DNA of 64,000 nucleotides from Paenibacillus sp. FSL K6-3182 (GCF_037976325.1 NZ_CP150265.1:5717001-5781000); one strand, 5' to 3'; shown: positions 52,684 through 62,029, counted from the stretch's first letter. The notes: a model not told the origin generated them from the letters alone. Made by a program: numbers and translations.

Positions 52684-53022
52684 TTAGCCCAGATCGCTGA
52701 CATAGGAAGCTGCACTTGAGCGAAGCAGATCGATTAAATCCTCGTTCATGTATTCGAATTCATCTGGTATATGAAGACAAATTAACTGCTTGCCCGAAAG
52801 CTCATGGCCAAACTTGCTTTGCAGCCTTCGAATATGTTTTTTCTCCATTGCAAAAATATAATCAGCCCAGCCAATATGACCTGCTGTCACCTTAATCCGG
52901 GCATTCTCTTCCGTACCAGCGGACCTCACCTCATTACCGCCAACACCTTGAAAAATCGTTTCCGCAGTCAAGCTTCGCCACTTGTTTCTGCTGCATACAA
53001 ACAGTAGGTTTATCGAGAACAC
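52684..53022 (-). CDS. Low-molecular-weight tyrosine-phosphatase-like protein, unclear start
   Basis: A protein of about 110 residues with the phosphatase loop CSRNKWRS (CX5R) next to the N-terminus, as in low-molecular-weight protein tyrosine phosphatases, but shorter than the usual 150. No good start codon is visible. A GTG at 53022 lies one base after AGGAG, while an ATA at 53013 sits ten bases from it, exactly where the family's initial methionine (MNLLFVCS) would be. It may use a rare start, or the ATG may be lost. Convergent with the MerR gene, three bases apart. Confidence 0.65.
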   Translation of the reverse strand: MFSINLLFVCSRNKWRSLTAETIFQGVGGNEVRSAGTEENARIKVTAGHIGWADYIFAMEKKHIRRLQSKFGHELSGKQLICLHIPDEFEYMNEDLIDLLRSSAASYVSDLG

Positions 53023-53042
53023 ACTCCTAATTCATTTTAATT

Positions 53043-54152
53043 TTATTGGTCAACCAGTTCAAGCAAATTACTCAGCTCATGATATAACTCCAGCTCCGAC
53101 AATACGCGCTTGCAGCGTCTGAGCATCCGTCTGTCTTCCAAAATTAATTTCTTGTGCTGCGCATCACGAAGGAAAGCAAGCTTTCTCTCCGGGCTTGCCT
53201 CTTCAACCATTGCATCGAGCGCCCGCCTATCATCCCAATCAATAGAGAGCGGCCCTTCAGCGGTATAATCAACCTGACCCAAAAGCGGTACAACACCAAT
53301 CGAATCCAGCGTTTGCATGCAAATCGCTTGCGCCCTTTCCTCACGTACACTTTGTATATACTGTTCCAAGTCAGTAATTTCACGCAGTCCAAAAAGCTCT
53401 TTCAGCCTTTGCAGCGCCGCTGAATGCTCATCCGCCAAGCTTTCTTTTTTCTGCTCTCGCAGCTTTTTAAAGAAATCATCAAATGTCGCAGGGTTATTAT
53501 ATAGTAGACTTCTATCTGTAATAATAAGACGAAGGAAATCCTTAATATTTTTGGCAACAAGCCATATTTCTGAATCAAAATCCATTGGCGATACGACAGC
53601 TATATAAGCTTGCTCCAAATCTTTGACAGCTCCGAAATCCGTTACAAAACAATAATGAATGCCATCACAACCAGAGCTGGCGAAAGGAATAAAATCGGGC
53701 GGCGTACATGGATAGCGGAGGTCATATTTTTGCATGATAAGCCCCAGCTCTAGATCCATTGTTATTCCGAGTTCAGTCTCAAGCTCGTACAGCTGATTAA
53801 TCGCCTGCGGCACCTCATAGTTGCCATATTGCCGATGAACACGCGGCTTATCCCATTTTTGTTCCGTTTTGACGATCGGCCCAAACGATATTTCCGATGG
53901 CAAATTTGCCCTATCGATGCTGGCGTAGGCTTGAATGATATCCGGTACGTATTCACGAGTCAGTTTATGCCCAGACAGAATTTGGTACAGCTGCGTAAGG
54001 TCATCTTCTCCCCACGCCGACAAGCTCTCCAACGATATCCCGCCCTTATGACCGGATAAACGCAGAATAATCGCATCAAACTGTGCGCGGTTATCCTCCT
54101 TTACGAACGCATATTCTTCCAAAATGAAAGCAATCATCGAATGTTTATCCAT
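53043..54152 (-). CDS. Uncharacterised protein with a SUKH/SMI1-like segment
   Basis: A 369-residue soluble protein. The central part (YELETELGITMDLELGLIMQKYDLRYPCTPPDFIPFASSGCDGIHYCFVTDFGAV...AYIAVVSPMDFDSEIWLVAKNIKDFLRLII) resembles the SMI1/KNR4 (SUKH) fold, found in immunity and cell-wall-linked proteins. The N- and C-terminal parts are helical and not recognised. GGAG lies six bases before the ATG at 54152. It ends 21 bases before the phosphatase-like gene on the same strand, so the two may be co-transcribed. No toxin gene is nearby. Confidence 0.65.
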   Translation of the reverse strand: MDKHSMIAFILEEYAFVKEDNRAQFDAIILRLSGHKGGISLESLSAWGEDDLTQLYQILSGHKLTREYVPDIIQAYASIDRANLPSEISFGPIVKTEQKWDKPRVHRQYGNYEVPQAINQLYELETELGITMDLELGLIMQKYDLRYPCTPPDFIPFASSGCDGIHYCFVTDFGAVKDLEQAYIAVVSPMDFDSEIWLVAKNIKDFLRLIITDRSLLYNNPATFDDFFKKLREQKKESLADEHSAALQRLKELFGLREITDLEQYIQSVREERAQAICMQTLDSIGVVPLLGQVDYTAEGPLSIDWDDRRALDAMVEEASPERKLAFLRDAQHKKLILEDRRMLRRCKRVLSELELYHELSNLLELVDQ

Positions 54153-54236
54153 GCTCAGCTCCATCTCCCTATCGTAAAACCGATTAAGTATTTTAGGCAT
54201 TTAATGCTAATTATACCAAATGAACCAGCTGAAAAA

Positions 54237-55355
54237 CTACATATTCATCCTAGTCCAGCTCTCGATATTGGAAATAGCAGCGATTGAAAGCTTGTTCTCG
54301 TCCTCTTTTAAACGCAGCTCAAGCTTTGTTTCATAGAGATCGAGCTCAAATAATTGCTCAATATGATAAACTCCTTTTGACAGATTCGAGCTGTATACAG
54401 CCATGGCAACCGCAATTGCCGTTTGTGCTGTAATTTCGGCCTCCTCTGTACCCTGCAGCCCATATTCGATTAACGTCTCCACTCCTGATTTAACACCGTA
54501 ACCTGTGATCTTTACCGCGTAACGAGCAGAACCGACTCGAAGCTTACCGAGCAATTGAATCGCCAAACTTCTCATCGGTTTTAATCGCAGCAGACGATCG
54601 AATCCTAATCCCTTAAAGAGTGCTATCGTGCTGGTGACGATCCGCGAATCAAAGCATAACCTCGTAGAAACTGATGGTACGCCTAATGTATGAGGTAGTG
54701 TTTCTTGGTCGGAAAATGGGAAGCGATAGGCTGTTCGGACTTTTAAATCAGCGCCAAAATCTGTTTTAAGCCCTTCCGTAAAGCTGCTGACTCTTCGTGC
54801 GCTGCCTGATTCCGTAATATGAAATGACCGTGAGAGACTATCGACTGTCCATTCGATTGCTGCTTTGCCATGCGCGTCTCCAAGACCCAGCATAATGCCG
54901 ATATCAATCCGTTGCACTTCATCCATCGACTGCACGGCCTTAAGCGCCAGCAGATTCGTCAGGCCTGGCGCCAGCCCGACGCTTAATACAGCGGTTCCTT
55001 GCTGATCGTTCACGCTTTTATTCAATTGCTCCATCGCTGCAAAAAAAGCACCATTCGCCGATACGTCTACATAGTCCGTCCCAGCGAGCAAACAAGCTTC
55101 CGCAAAGGCAGTGTCCATCTGATCCAAACACATCACAACAAGCTTTACTCGTTCAAGCTGTTGCTTCTTAAGCGGTTCTTTCACTGAAATGCGAAGCGGC
55201 TTTACCTTCCCGCCCCCGCTCTGGCAAAATTGCTCAGCTCGCGCTAGACTTCTGCCTGCCGCATACACGTTGCCTGGATAATGAATCGCAAGCTGATTGC
55301 ATATTTTCCCGCCAACATGGCCGTAACCGCCTACTACAATGATGTCTGTTTTCAT
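54237..55355 (-). CDS. Saccharopine-dehydrogenase-like NAD(P)-binding protein
   Basis: A 372-residue oxidoreductase-like protein. The N-terminal Rossmann segment is IIVVGGYGHVGGKICNQLA, followed by VDVSANGAFF and VGLAPGLTNLLALKAVQSM, which are typical of the saccharopine dehydrogenase NADP-binding family. AAGGGGA lies five bases before the ATG at 55355. A Fur-box-like dyad (55451-55465) lies upstream. The substrate is unknown. Confidence 0.82.
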   Translation of the reverse strand: MKTDIIVVGGYGHVGGKICNQLAIHYPGNVYAAGRSLARAEQFCQSGGGKVKPLRISVKEPLKKQQLERVKLVVMCLDQMDTAFAEACLLAGTDYVDVSANGAFFAAMEQLNKSVNDQQGTAVLSVGLAPGLTNLLALKAVQSMDEVQRIDIGIMLGLGDAHGKAAIEWTVDSLSRSFHITESGSARRVSSFTEGLKTDFGADLKVRTAYRFPFSDQETLPHTLGVPSVSTRLCFDSRIVTSTIALFKGLGFDRLLRLKPMRSLAIQLLGKLRVGSARYAVKITGYGVKSGVETLIEYGLQGTEEAEITAQTAIAVAMAVYSSNLSKGVYHIEQLFELDLYETKLELRLKEDENKLSIAAISNIESWTRMNM

Positions 55356-55450
55356 AGCTGTCCCCTTACCCTCTCTTAAATCAACATAGCCGTCTAATAT
55401 ATAAGCAGCAGCAAAGCTGTTCATCATCCCATCCATTATGTAAAATGAAT

Positions 55451-55465
55451 TAAGAATTATTCTCA
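55451..55465. promoter_or_regulatory. Fur-box-like dyad
   Basis: Minus-strand TGAGAATAATTCTTA matches the 7-1-7 Fur consensus TGATAATNATTATCA at 12 of 15 positions. It lies between the divergent saccharopine-dehydrogenase-like and LuxR genes. PerR or Zur could recognise related sequences. Confidence 0.45.
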
Positions 55466-55539
55466 ATTATAGTGGAGATAAAATAAACAACCATCCCATA
55501 AATGTGGGATTTCGAATACAGAAATAAAGGAGATTGCGT

Positions 55540-56610
55540 ATGTCTTTAACTATAGATACGGTCAAGCAGCGATTAAATAAGTTGTCCGTTGCATCAATAA
55601 CATCAAAGGCTTATCGCGAAGCGGCCTTATCCATCATCAGAGAAGCCGTGCCTTATGCTGGAGCCTGCTGCACTTCTGTTGATCCGATGACTCTGCTCTC
55701 GATCGGGGCGACAACAGATGAGGCTGTGGAGGCAATTCATCATCAATTATTTGAATATGAATATTTGCATGAGGATTACAACAGCTATGAGCAGTTAGCC
55801 CAGGCAGAAATGACAGCAGCCTCCTTAAGCGAAGCCACTGAGGGCCACTTGGGACGAAGCGGTCGTTACCAAGAGGTTCTGCTGCCTGCTGGATTCGGAG
55901 ACGAGCTGCGTGCTGCTTTGCTTTGTGAGGGTTCATGCTGGGGATATTTGACGTTGTTCCGTAAGTCAGGAGAGCCTTTTTTCCTTGAGTCTGAAATTTT
56001 GTTTATCGTCGCTGTCGCTCCGATTTTAGCCAAAACATTAAAAAAATACGCTTTGGAGCTTCCGTCGACCGAGGGTGTTGCAGGCTTAGAGGAGCCTGGC
56101 TTCTTGGTGCTGTCCGAGCAGCTTCAATTCAATTCCTCCAATGATGCTGCCCGCCGCTGGCTTTCCGCCTTAAGAGGCTTAGAGCAAATAGAAGGCGATA
56201 CACTGCCAAGACCAATCAGAGCTGTTTGCTCTCGGGCGCTGGCGAAGCCAGCCTCTTCTGCGGATGAAACAAAGTCAGCAAAAGTATGTATTCGGATGCC
56301 GAGCGGTCATTATTTATCCTTGCATGCGAGTAGGCTGGATGGAACAAATGGTTTGACCCAGCTTGCGGTATTTATCGAGCCGGCTAAACCATCCGATATT
56401 GTTCCGCTTATATCAGAAGCATACGCCCTTTCTTCTCGCGAGAAGGAGGTTATAGAGCGGATCATCAAAGCATTTTCAACTAAAGAAATTGCTGAATCTC
56501 TTCATATTTCTGCCTATACCGTTCAAGACCATTTAAAGTCGATTTTCACAAAAACGGGGGTAAACAGCCGGCGTGAGCTTTTATGGGAACTGTTTTCCCG
56601 TCATAACTAA
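55540..56610 (+). CDS. LuxR-family regulator with GAF-like sensory region
   Basis: A 356-residue regulator. The C-terminal 60 residues form a LuxR helix-turn-helix (LSSREKEVIERIIKAFSTKEIAESLHISAYTVQDHLKSIFTKTGVNSRRELLWELF). The N-terminal 200 residues look like a GAF-type sensory domain (GYLTLFRKSGEPFFLESEILFIVAVAPILAKTL). GGAG lies seven bases before the ATG at 55540. It is divergent from the saccharopine-dehydrogenase-like gene. Confidence 0.85.
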   Translation: MSLTIDTVKQRLNKLSVASITSKAYREAALSIIREAVPYAGACCTSVDPMTLLSIGATTDEAVEAIHHQLFEYEYLHEDYNSYEQLAQAEMTAASLSEATEGHLGRSGRYQEVLLPAGFGDELRAALLCEGSCWGYLTLFRKSGEPFFLESEILFIVAVAPILAKTLKKYALELPSTEGVAGLEEPGFLVLSEQLQFNSSNDAARRWLSALRGLEQIEGDTLPRPIRAVCSRALAKPASSADETKSAKVCIRMPSGHYLSLHASRLDGTNGLTQLAVFIEPAKPSDIVPLISEAYALSSREKEVIERIIKAFSTKEIAESLHISAYTVQDHLKSIFTKTGVNSRRELLWELFSRHN

Positions 56611-56964
56611 TAACCCGAGGTTGATGTCATCTTCAAGGGGGCTTACAAACTGAGAACGAGATGCTGGCTAACCCTCCTCAGATCACAGCTCTAACGAACT
56701 GTATCATGCTTATTGTGAACAAAATTCCATGTTTTGAATTTTAACGAACCCTATTAACGTTATAGCATGCTGTATTGGATGTTTTGAGCTGTTTTTCTCG
56801 AAATAATTACGCTGGAGTTCGCTACACTTTTATTTCAAGACAAATGGTTTAAATACGAGTTGCTGAGTTCGTTAACTGAAAATAGTGGTGCAATCCAAAT
56901 GGTAGGTGAACGCAGCGCCAGCAGAGCAGCGCTTAGGGATTCACGCAGTCTAAGCTCGATTAAC
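56611..56964. other. Gene-free stretch with inverted sequence blocks
   Basis: No convincing ORF. CTAACGAACT near 56690 and GAGTTCGTTAACT near 56865 are inverted copies of a TAACGAAC core. A third TAACGAAC lies near 56742, and GAGTTCGCTA appears near 56815. The pattern suggests the remains of a repeated intergenic element; this cannot be settled from one copy. Confidence 0.35.
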
Positions 56965-57022
56965 AAAACAAAGCAGGGGCTGTCCAAAACGCAGATAAAT
57001 CTACGTTTAAGACAACCCCTGC
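56965..57022 (-). terminator. Terminator of the VOC gene
   Basis: On the minus strand GCAGGGGTTGTC...GACAGCCCCTGC with inner AACG/CGTT and AGAT/ATCT pairs, followed by TTTGTTTTG. Confidence 0.8.
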
Positions 57023-57044
57023 ATTACTTGCCTATTGCTCCAGA

Positions 57045-57461
57045 TTACCCTTGTTCGATCACACTTGGGTCCATATACACTAGTTCCCATAGATGATTAT
57101 TTATATCTTGAAAGCTCCAGTTATACATAAATCCATGGTCTATTGGATCTTTAGCAGGTTTACCGCCAGCTTCCAAAGCCTTATTCACAATCTCATCCAC
57201 TTGCTCTTTGCTTTCGGCGGATAATGTCAGTATGACCTCAGCTGTTTTTGATGGATCTGCAATTTCTTTATCAATAAACGTTTGGAAGTACTGCTCAACC
57301 AGCAGCATAGCAAAAATATTAGGTCCGATGATCATACAGGTAGCTTTCTCATCCGTAAATTGGGGGTTGAACTCAAACCCTAATTTAGTAAAAAAATCGA
57401 CTGTCTTATTTAGATCTTTAATCGGTAAATTCACAAAGATGTTTGCGGACTGAAAAGCCAT
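57045..57461 (-). CDS. VOC/glyoxalase-fold protein
   Basis: A 138-residue vicinal-oxygen-chelate-fold protein (FVNLPIKDLNKTVDFFTKLGFEFNPQF ... DPIDHGFMYNWSFQDINNHLWELVYMDP). The final ...HLWELVYMD and the DIDHGF region carry the usual metal-binding glutamate and histidine places. It belongs to the large group of glyoxalase/bleomycin-resistance-like proteins with unknown substrate. GAGGTGA lies six bases before the ATG. Monocistronic. Confidence 0.85.
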   Translation of the reverse strand: MAFQSANIFVNLPIKDLNKTVDFFTKLGFEFNPQFTDEKATCMIIGPNIFAMLLVEQYFQTFIDKEIADPSKTAEVILTLSAESKEQVDEIVNKALEAGGKPAKDPIDHGFMYNWSFQDINNHLWELVYMDPSVIEQG

Positions 57462-57605
57462 AACCTATCACCTCTTAATTAGAATGCCCTGCATGTGAAT
57501 CATCACTATCATAATAACCTATATTCTAGCTTTATTTCTAGTGAATGATAGTTTGACGATTGTTTTTTCATACCAATACACGCTCATTAATAAGCCGTTT
57601 CTTGC

Positions 57606-57911
57606 TTACTTCTCTGTTTTGCCTTCAAAAAACAAAGGACGCTTGCATTCATTAGTTCTCTCCAGCTTGTCAATTTCGACTCCGATTTCCTGAAGCCAAA
57701 CCTCATCACCTGTCATGCTCGCCATATAGCCAAAATTATATTGTTCGGCAAGTCTTTGTGCGTACTTGGCATTCAATTTCATGCAGGCGTTTAGCTCTGA
57801 GCTTTCTTGCTCCGTTAAGCTCCGTTTCTCCTGCAGCAGCCACAGCTCAGCAAGGCGCCAATGAACATTCATCATATCGATCATTCCCATCGTTCTATTA
57901 ATGACCTTCAC
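57606..57911 (-). CDS. Small conserved Paenibacillus-type protein
   Basis: A 101-residue soluble helical protein (MNVHWRLAELWLLQEKRSLTEQESSELNACMKLNAKYAQRLAEQYNFGYMASMTGDEVWLQEI). I recognise this pattern as recurring in Paenibacillus proteins of unknown function, from memory. The start is uncertain: a GTG at 57911 or the ATG at 57890. It stands alone between the VOC gene and the GH43 operon terminator. Confidence 0.65.
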   Translation of the reverse strand: MKVINRTMGMIDMMNVHWRLAELWLLQEKRSLTEQESSELNACMKLNAKYAQRLAEQYNFGYMASMTGDEVWLQEIGVEIDKLERTNECKRPLFFEGKTEK

Positions 57912-57986
57912 CTCTATTCTTTCCCAGTCGTAGCCAAAATAATCTCCTTGCTATTAAAACTCACAAAAAATTAGTAGATTTGCTAT

Positions 57987-58038
57987 AAAAAAAAAGAGTC
58001 CGTCCCTAAAGGTCGCTCGCGACCTAAAGAAACAGACT
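57987..58038 (-). terminator. Strong terminator of the GH43 transport operon
   Basis: On the minus strand GAGTC..GT..CTTTAGGTCGC-ga-GCGACCTTTAG..GAC..GACTC followed by nine T. Confidence 0.93.
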
Positions 58039-58075
58039 CACTATTTCAGTAATCCTTCATTACAACACTCACTTA

Positions 58076-60148
58076 TTAAAGCATCGTATACCGCGTTTCA
58101 CGGAACGAAGCTTCACCTGCGCCCACCAGACCAGGCAAGCCTGCAAGGCTGGATACAGCACCTGCAAATACGACTTGATCGTCCAGTCGAATGGTCAAGC
58201 AGCCGTTAACGACCGTACTCGAAAGCGTATGCCAGACTGTCCAATCGAAGTCTGCCGCATCTAAAGTAACGCTGGACAAAACAGATGCCTCTCCATCAAT
58301 GCATGACGATACGGTTACCGAACTGGCGGTACGATTCAACACTGCTTGTACCGAGTTGCGCTCATCCGTATAAGCGGCATAGATGCCATATTCGGAACCA
58401 CGCTTCACGAGAATATCGGTATCAAAACGGTAAGCTTCGCTTGAGGCAGCATCACCTAGTTTGTCCAATAACCAAGCTGTACGCAGCCCTTGCTTGCTGC
58501 GGCAGTGAAGCTCGCCGCCGCTGACACGGCAGATGCCATCACCGCTCGTCCGCTCAAGCTGCTCAGCAAATGCAGTGCTGCTCGCATCCGTTAACGCCAA
58601 ATGGCGCGTTACCTCAAAACCTGCAAAGGAAGCTGCTGTATAGCGCGTTTGCAAACCTACGCTGCCGCTGGCAATCGGGAATCGCTTATCTATAACGGTA
58701 ACCTCATCAAGCTGAATACAATAGTTGTCTCCCGTTTTCTCCACACGCAGCAAATGGTATACGGCGAAGTTAAAGCTCTCTGGCAAAGCATGCTCGATTG
58801 CTTCATGCTGAATGCCTTTATAGACGGCATGAGCGCGCAATACTCTTCGTCCGACATCCAATAAGACCGACACATAATTGCTTTCGTCCTGATATGCGGC
58901 ATAAATGCCATATAAACCGCCGGTATGATCCTTCGACCATTTCACGCTTGCTTCAAGAACATAGTGGCTGTATGCAGACTTCGTGACCGCCCCGGCGATA
59001 ACAGCACGGTTCATCTGAAGCGCTTCGCCATTTGCTCTTGTCCAGCTTCCCGCAGCTGCTTGCCACAACTCGCCTAGTCCTTCTTCACTACCGTCAAATA
59101 AATCACGGAATGTTGGCTGCGCCGGCGCTGTCTGCGGCGTATAAGTCGGGCCGGCAATATAGAGCCGATCACCGCTCCAAAGCAGAGGATCTGCTCGCAT
59201 CGTCCGCTGCTCACGGTCCATGTCAAGAACATCGTCAGCATTCCGGCCGTGGTAAAACACCCATGAATCTACGTTGTTTGGAGCTCTCACCACGGAATTG
59301 TGGCCTACGCCCTCGACACCATCATTTTTGCGAAGAAGCGGCTCATATTGATCATCGGAAGGAAATTTGTTCCATTCCAGGCCATGAAGCGGCTGGCCTT
59401 TGCTGCCGTCTGCCACCGAATAACCTAAAAAATAATTCGGGCGTACATATGCATTTCCGCTGTACATCATATAGTGCCTAGTGCCGCGCTTCAAATAAAA
59501 AGCACCCTCAATCGTATGCCAGTCACGGTTGTCGCCAAACCGATTTTCCTCATAGATTTCCTCATCAATGGTAGGCAATACGACAATTTGCGGATCACCG
59601 GCTGGCGTAACCATATCCAGCATTTTATCGACCAAGATGACTGTGCCCGCACGATCACGATCTACGCCTGAATATTCATTATTGGAGTAAAACATATAAT
59701 AATCGCCTTGCTCGTCCTTCACGACATGCGCATCCAATGAAAACGTGTCATAAAACGTTCGCACGTATTCGAATGGGCCTTCCGGCGTATCTGAAACAGC
59801 AACCATCAATCGCTCTTCATGCACATCATCCTCCGAAATCGGCATAGATGATACGTATAAGTAAAAGCGGCCATTCTCATATACAGTTGCTGGCGCCCAA
59901 TATTCCTTATGCCCTTCCAGCTGAAATCCATAGCCTAAGTGCTCCCAGCTTACAAGATCACTGGAGCGCAGCACAACTACGCCAGCTTTCGCGGTTGCAT
60001 AGGTATAATAACGACCGTTAAATTTCAAAAGGTAAGGATCGGGATGCACGAGCGTCAGCGGCTCCTGCTGCCCTGCGCCCGCTTCGATCTTCAGCGGATT
60101 CAAATACGATGCGCCGCCATGATGCGGCAGTCCGATGTTTTTAGCCAT
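58076..60148 (-). CDS. Glycoside hydrolase family 43 protein with C-terminal beta-sandwich repeats
   Basis: A 690-residue enzyme. The five-bladed propeller domain (about 20-345) has the GH43 catalytic triad places: base Asp in VHPDPYLLKF, the modulating Asp in LDAHVVKDEQGDYYMFYSN, and the acid Glu in TIEGAFYLKRGTRHYMMYSG. Two similar beta-sandwich regions follow (FRDLFDGSEEG... and FAEQLERTSGDG...), each with a GIYAAYxDExN segment, which suggests an internal duplication. No signal peptide is visible, so it acts inside the cell on imported arabinan- or xylan-type oligosaccharides. GGAGG lies nine bases before the ATG. Last gene of the ABC transporter operon. Confidence 0.88.
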   Translation of the reverse strand: MAKNIGLPHHGGASYLNPLKIEAGAGQQEPLTLVHPDPYLLKFNGRYYTYATAKAGVVVLRSSDLVSWEHLGYGFQLEGHKEYWAPATVYENGRFYLYVSSMPISEDDVHEERLMVAVSDTPEGPFEYVRTFYDTFSLDAHVVKDEQGDYYMFYSNNEYSGVDRDRAGTVILVDKMLDMVTPAGDPQIVVLPTIDEEIYEENRFGDNRDWHTIEGAFYLKRGTRHYMMYSGNAYVRPNYFLGYSVADGSKGQPLHGLEWNKFPSDDQYEPLLRKNDGVEGVGHNSVVRAPNNVDSWVFYHGRNADDVLDMDREQRTMRADPLLWSGDRLYIAGPTYTPQTAPAQPTFRDLFDGSEEGLGELWQAAAGSWTRANGEALQMNRAVIAGAVTKSAYSHYVLEASVKWSKDHTGGLYGIYAAYQDESNYVSVLLDVGRRVLRAHAVYKGIQHEAIEHALPESFNFAVYHLLRVEKTGDNYCIQLDEVTVIDKRFPIASGSVGLQTRYTAASFAGFEVTRHLALTDASSTAFAEQLERTSGDGICRVSGGELHCRSKQGLRTAWLLDKLGDAASSEAYRFDTDILVKRGSEYGIYAAYTDERNSVQAVLNRTASSVTVSSCIDGEASVLSSVTLDAADFDWTVWHTLSSTVVNGCLTIRLDDQVVFAGAVSSLAGLPGLVGAGEASFRETRYTML

Positions 60149-60187
60149 AATAATAGTCCTCCTCCAGCTTATCTAATAGCTCATTAA

Positions 60188-60994
60188 TTAGCTTTTTACA
60201 GCACCTGCCGTTAAGCCTGATTTCATTGCATTCTGACCGAACATATAAACAATAATTGAAGGAATAGTCATCAAAATAAGCGCTGCATAAAGCTGTGCGA
60301 CCATTTCTGGCGTCTGATTTGTTGTACCCGTAAAAAATTGCGTAGCCAGCGTAACGGTATACATCTCTTCATCACGAATGAGGAGCAGCGGAATGATATA
60401 GTCATTCCATGAGTAGATAAACGTAAGCACTGCAATATTAATAATAGCTGGAATGCCAAGCGGGATCATGATCGTTCTGTACATTCGGAAGGATGTGCAG
60501 CCATCAATCATGCCCGCTTCCAGAATCGCATTCGGAATGGAATCGAAATAGTTTTTGAGAATAAGAAGCATGAACGGTGCGTTGAATGCGACCAATGGCA
60601 AAATGACGCCAGAATAGCTATTCATAATGCCAAGTGTTTTTGCTGTAAAAAAGAGCGGTGACATGACCGCTGTCGCAGGAATAGCCAAGCAGGCAACCAG
60701 CGAATAAAACAGGACGTTTTTCATTTTGAATTGCATTTTTGAGAATGCATAAGCAGCCAGTGTAGCTAGCAAACCTACTGCGAGAGTTGTGCATACCGCG
60801 ATAAAAAAGCTATTGAAAACGACTAGGAAATAATTGACCTTTGGGTGATTGATAACGGCAAGATAATTGCCAAACCCATTGATGCCGAGCGATTTAATGA
60901 CGGATTGTACAAGCGGATACAACCAAACGACCGCAACTATGGCTAACACGGCTTGAATGATCCATTTATCTAATTTGCGTAAATTAATAAACAT
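60188..60994 (-). CDS. Sugar ABC transporter permease (MalG type)
   Basis: A 268-residue permease with six membrane segments and the coupling loop EAGMIDGCTSFRMYRTIMIPLGIPAIINIAV. AAGGGGTGAG precedes the ATG. It lies 19 bases after the first permease gene and 39 bases before GH43. CUT1-type importer for oligosaccharides, using an ATPase encoded elsewhere. Confidence 0.9.
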   Translation of the reverse strand: MFINLRKLDKWIIQAVLAIVAVVWLYPLVQSVIKSLGINGFGNYLAVINHPKVNYFLVVFNSFFIAVCTTLAVGLLATLAAYAFSKMQFKMKNVLFYSLVACLAIPATAVMSPLFFTAKTLGIMNSYSGVILPLVAFNAPFMLLILKNYFDSIPNAILEAGMIDGCTSFRMYRTIMIPLGIPAIINIAVLTFIYSWNDYIIPLLLIRDEEMYTVTLATQFFTGTTNQTPEMVAQLYAALILMTIPSIIVYMFGQNAMKSGLTAGAVKS

Positions 60995-61013
60995 TTGAGC
61001 TCACCCCTTACGG

Positions 61014-61904
61014 TTATAAATCACGTTGTTGACGGTTCGTATACTGAATTTGCAGCACGGCAAGTATGAGAGCGATGATGAGAATGGTCACTCCTGCAGC
61101 AGCGGACATCCCGCCATTAAACTCCTCAATCGCCTTCTTATACACATAGGTAGTCAGAAACTCTGTCGAGCGCCCCGGTCCGCCGCCAGTAAGCAGCGAT
61201 ACGATGTCGAACGTTTTGAGCGAGCCGACAATACCAAGAATGACGAGTGTAGACGTTGTGCCGCCAACGAGCGGAACCGTAATTTTGAACAGCGTCCTCC
61301 AGAAGCCGGAGCCGTCAATTTTTGCTGATTCATAGATTTCATCTGGAATGGCTAGAAGCGCTGAATAATAAAGCGTCATACTAAAGCCCATCCATTCAAA
61401 AATATTGACGATAATGATCGACATGAGCGCATATTTGGGATCGCCAAGCCAGGATACAGCTAGAAAATCTAGCCCCAAAGCGCGCAATCCTTCATTTAGA
61501 CTGCCGAAGTTTGTATCCATAATGATACGGAATATAGCTGCAATAATGATCGGTGCCATAATGGTCGGTATGAAATAGACCGATCTGAAGATGGAATGGC
61601 CCCGCAGCTTCGCGCGAAGCAGTATCGCCAGCATTAACCCAAGCGCCGCTTGAATGCCCACTGTAAAAATAAAGAACACGAGATTATTCCGCAGTGCGAT
61701 ATGGTAGGACTTATCGTCAAACAGCTTGATATAGTTATCAAAGCCGATATATTTCATCTCCGAGTCAATGCCGTTCCATGAATGAAAGCTCGTATAAACC
61801 GTAAATCCTATGCAATAGTACAAAAATAAACCCGATACGATAAGAATTGGTAAAATATATAAATAAGCTCTCCATCCGGAAAGAACAGAACGATTGCCGT
61901 TCAT
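61014..61904 (-). CDS. Sugar ABC transporter permease (UgpA/MalF type)
   Basis: A 296-residue permease with six hydrophobic segments and the coupling loop ESAKIDGSGFWRTLFKITVPLVGGTTSTLVIL. AAGGGGTGA precedes the ATG. It lies after a hairpin (61957-61993) that separates it from the binding-protein gene and may lower permease expression relative to the lipoprotein. Confidence 0.91.
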   Translation of the reverse strand: MNGNRSVLSGWRAYLYILPILIVSGLFLYYCIGFTVYTSFHSWNGIDSEMKYIGFDNYIKLFDDKSYHIALRNNLVFFIFTVGIQAALGLMLAILLRAKLRGHSIFRSVYFIPTIMAPIIIAAIFRIIMDTNFGSLNEGLRALGLDFLAVSWLGDPKYALMSIIIVNIFEWMGFSMTLYYSALLAIPDEIYESAKIDGSGFWRTLFKITVPLVGGTTSTLVILGIVGSLKTFDIVSLLTGGGPGRSTEFLTTYVYKKAIEEFNGGMSAAAGVTILIIALILAVLQIQYTNRQQRDL

Positions 61905-61956
61905 GGTGTATCACCCCTTCATTTACCTATCTAATATCCGATTTTGAGTATAAGAA

Positions 61957-61993
61957 AGAGCATGAATACCAACACGCATATCCATGCTCTTTA
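61957..61993 (-). terminator. Attenuating hairpin between binding-protein and permease genes
   Basis: AAAGAGCATG pairs with CATGCTCTTT over ten bases around an 18-base loop. On the minus strand the T run is short, so read-through is likely. Confidence 0.65.
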
Positions 61994-62029
61994 TCTGCTC
62001 TAAATCTTATTGCTTGCTAAAGTTCGAAT

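Noticed and set aside
56860..57096. 78-codon plus-strand ORF
   Set aside because: It runs through the terminator hairpin of the VOC gene and into that gene's 3' end; it has no ribosome binding site and a non-protein-like composition.
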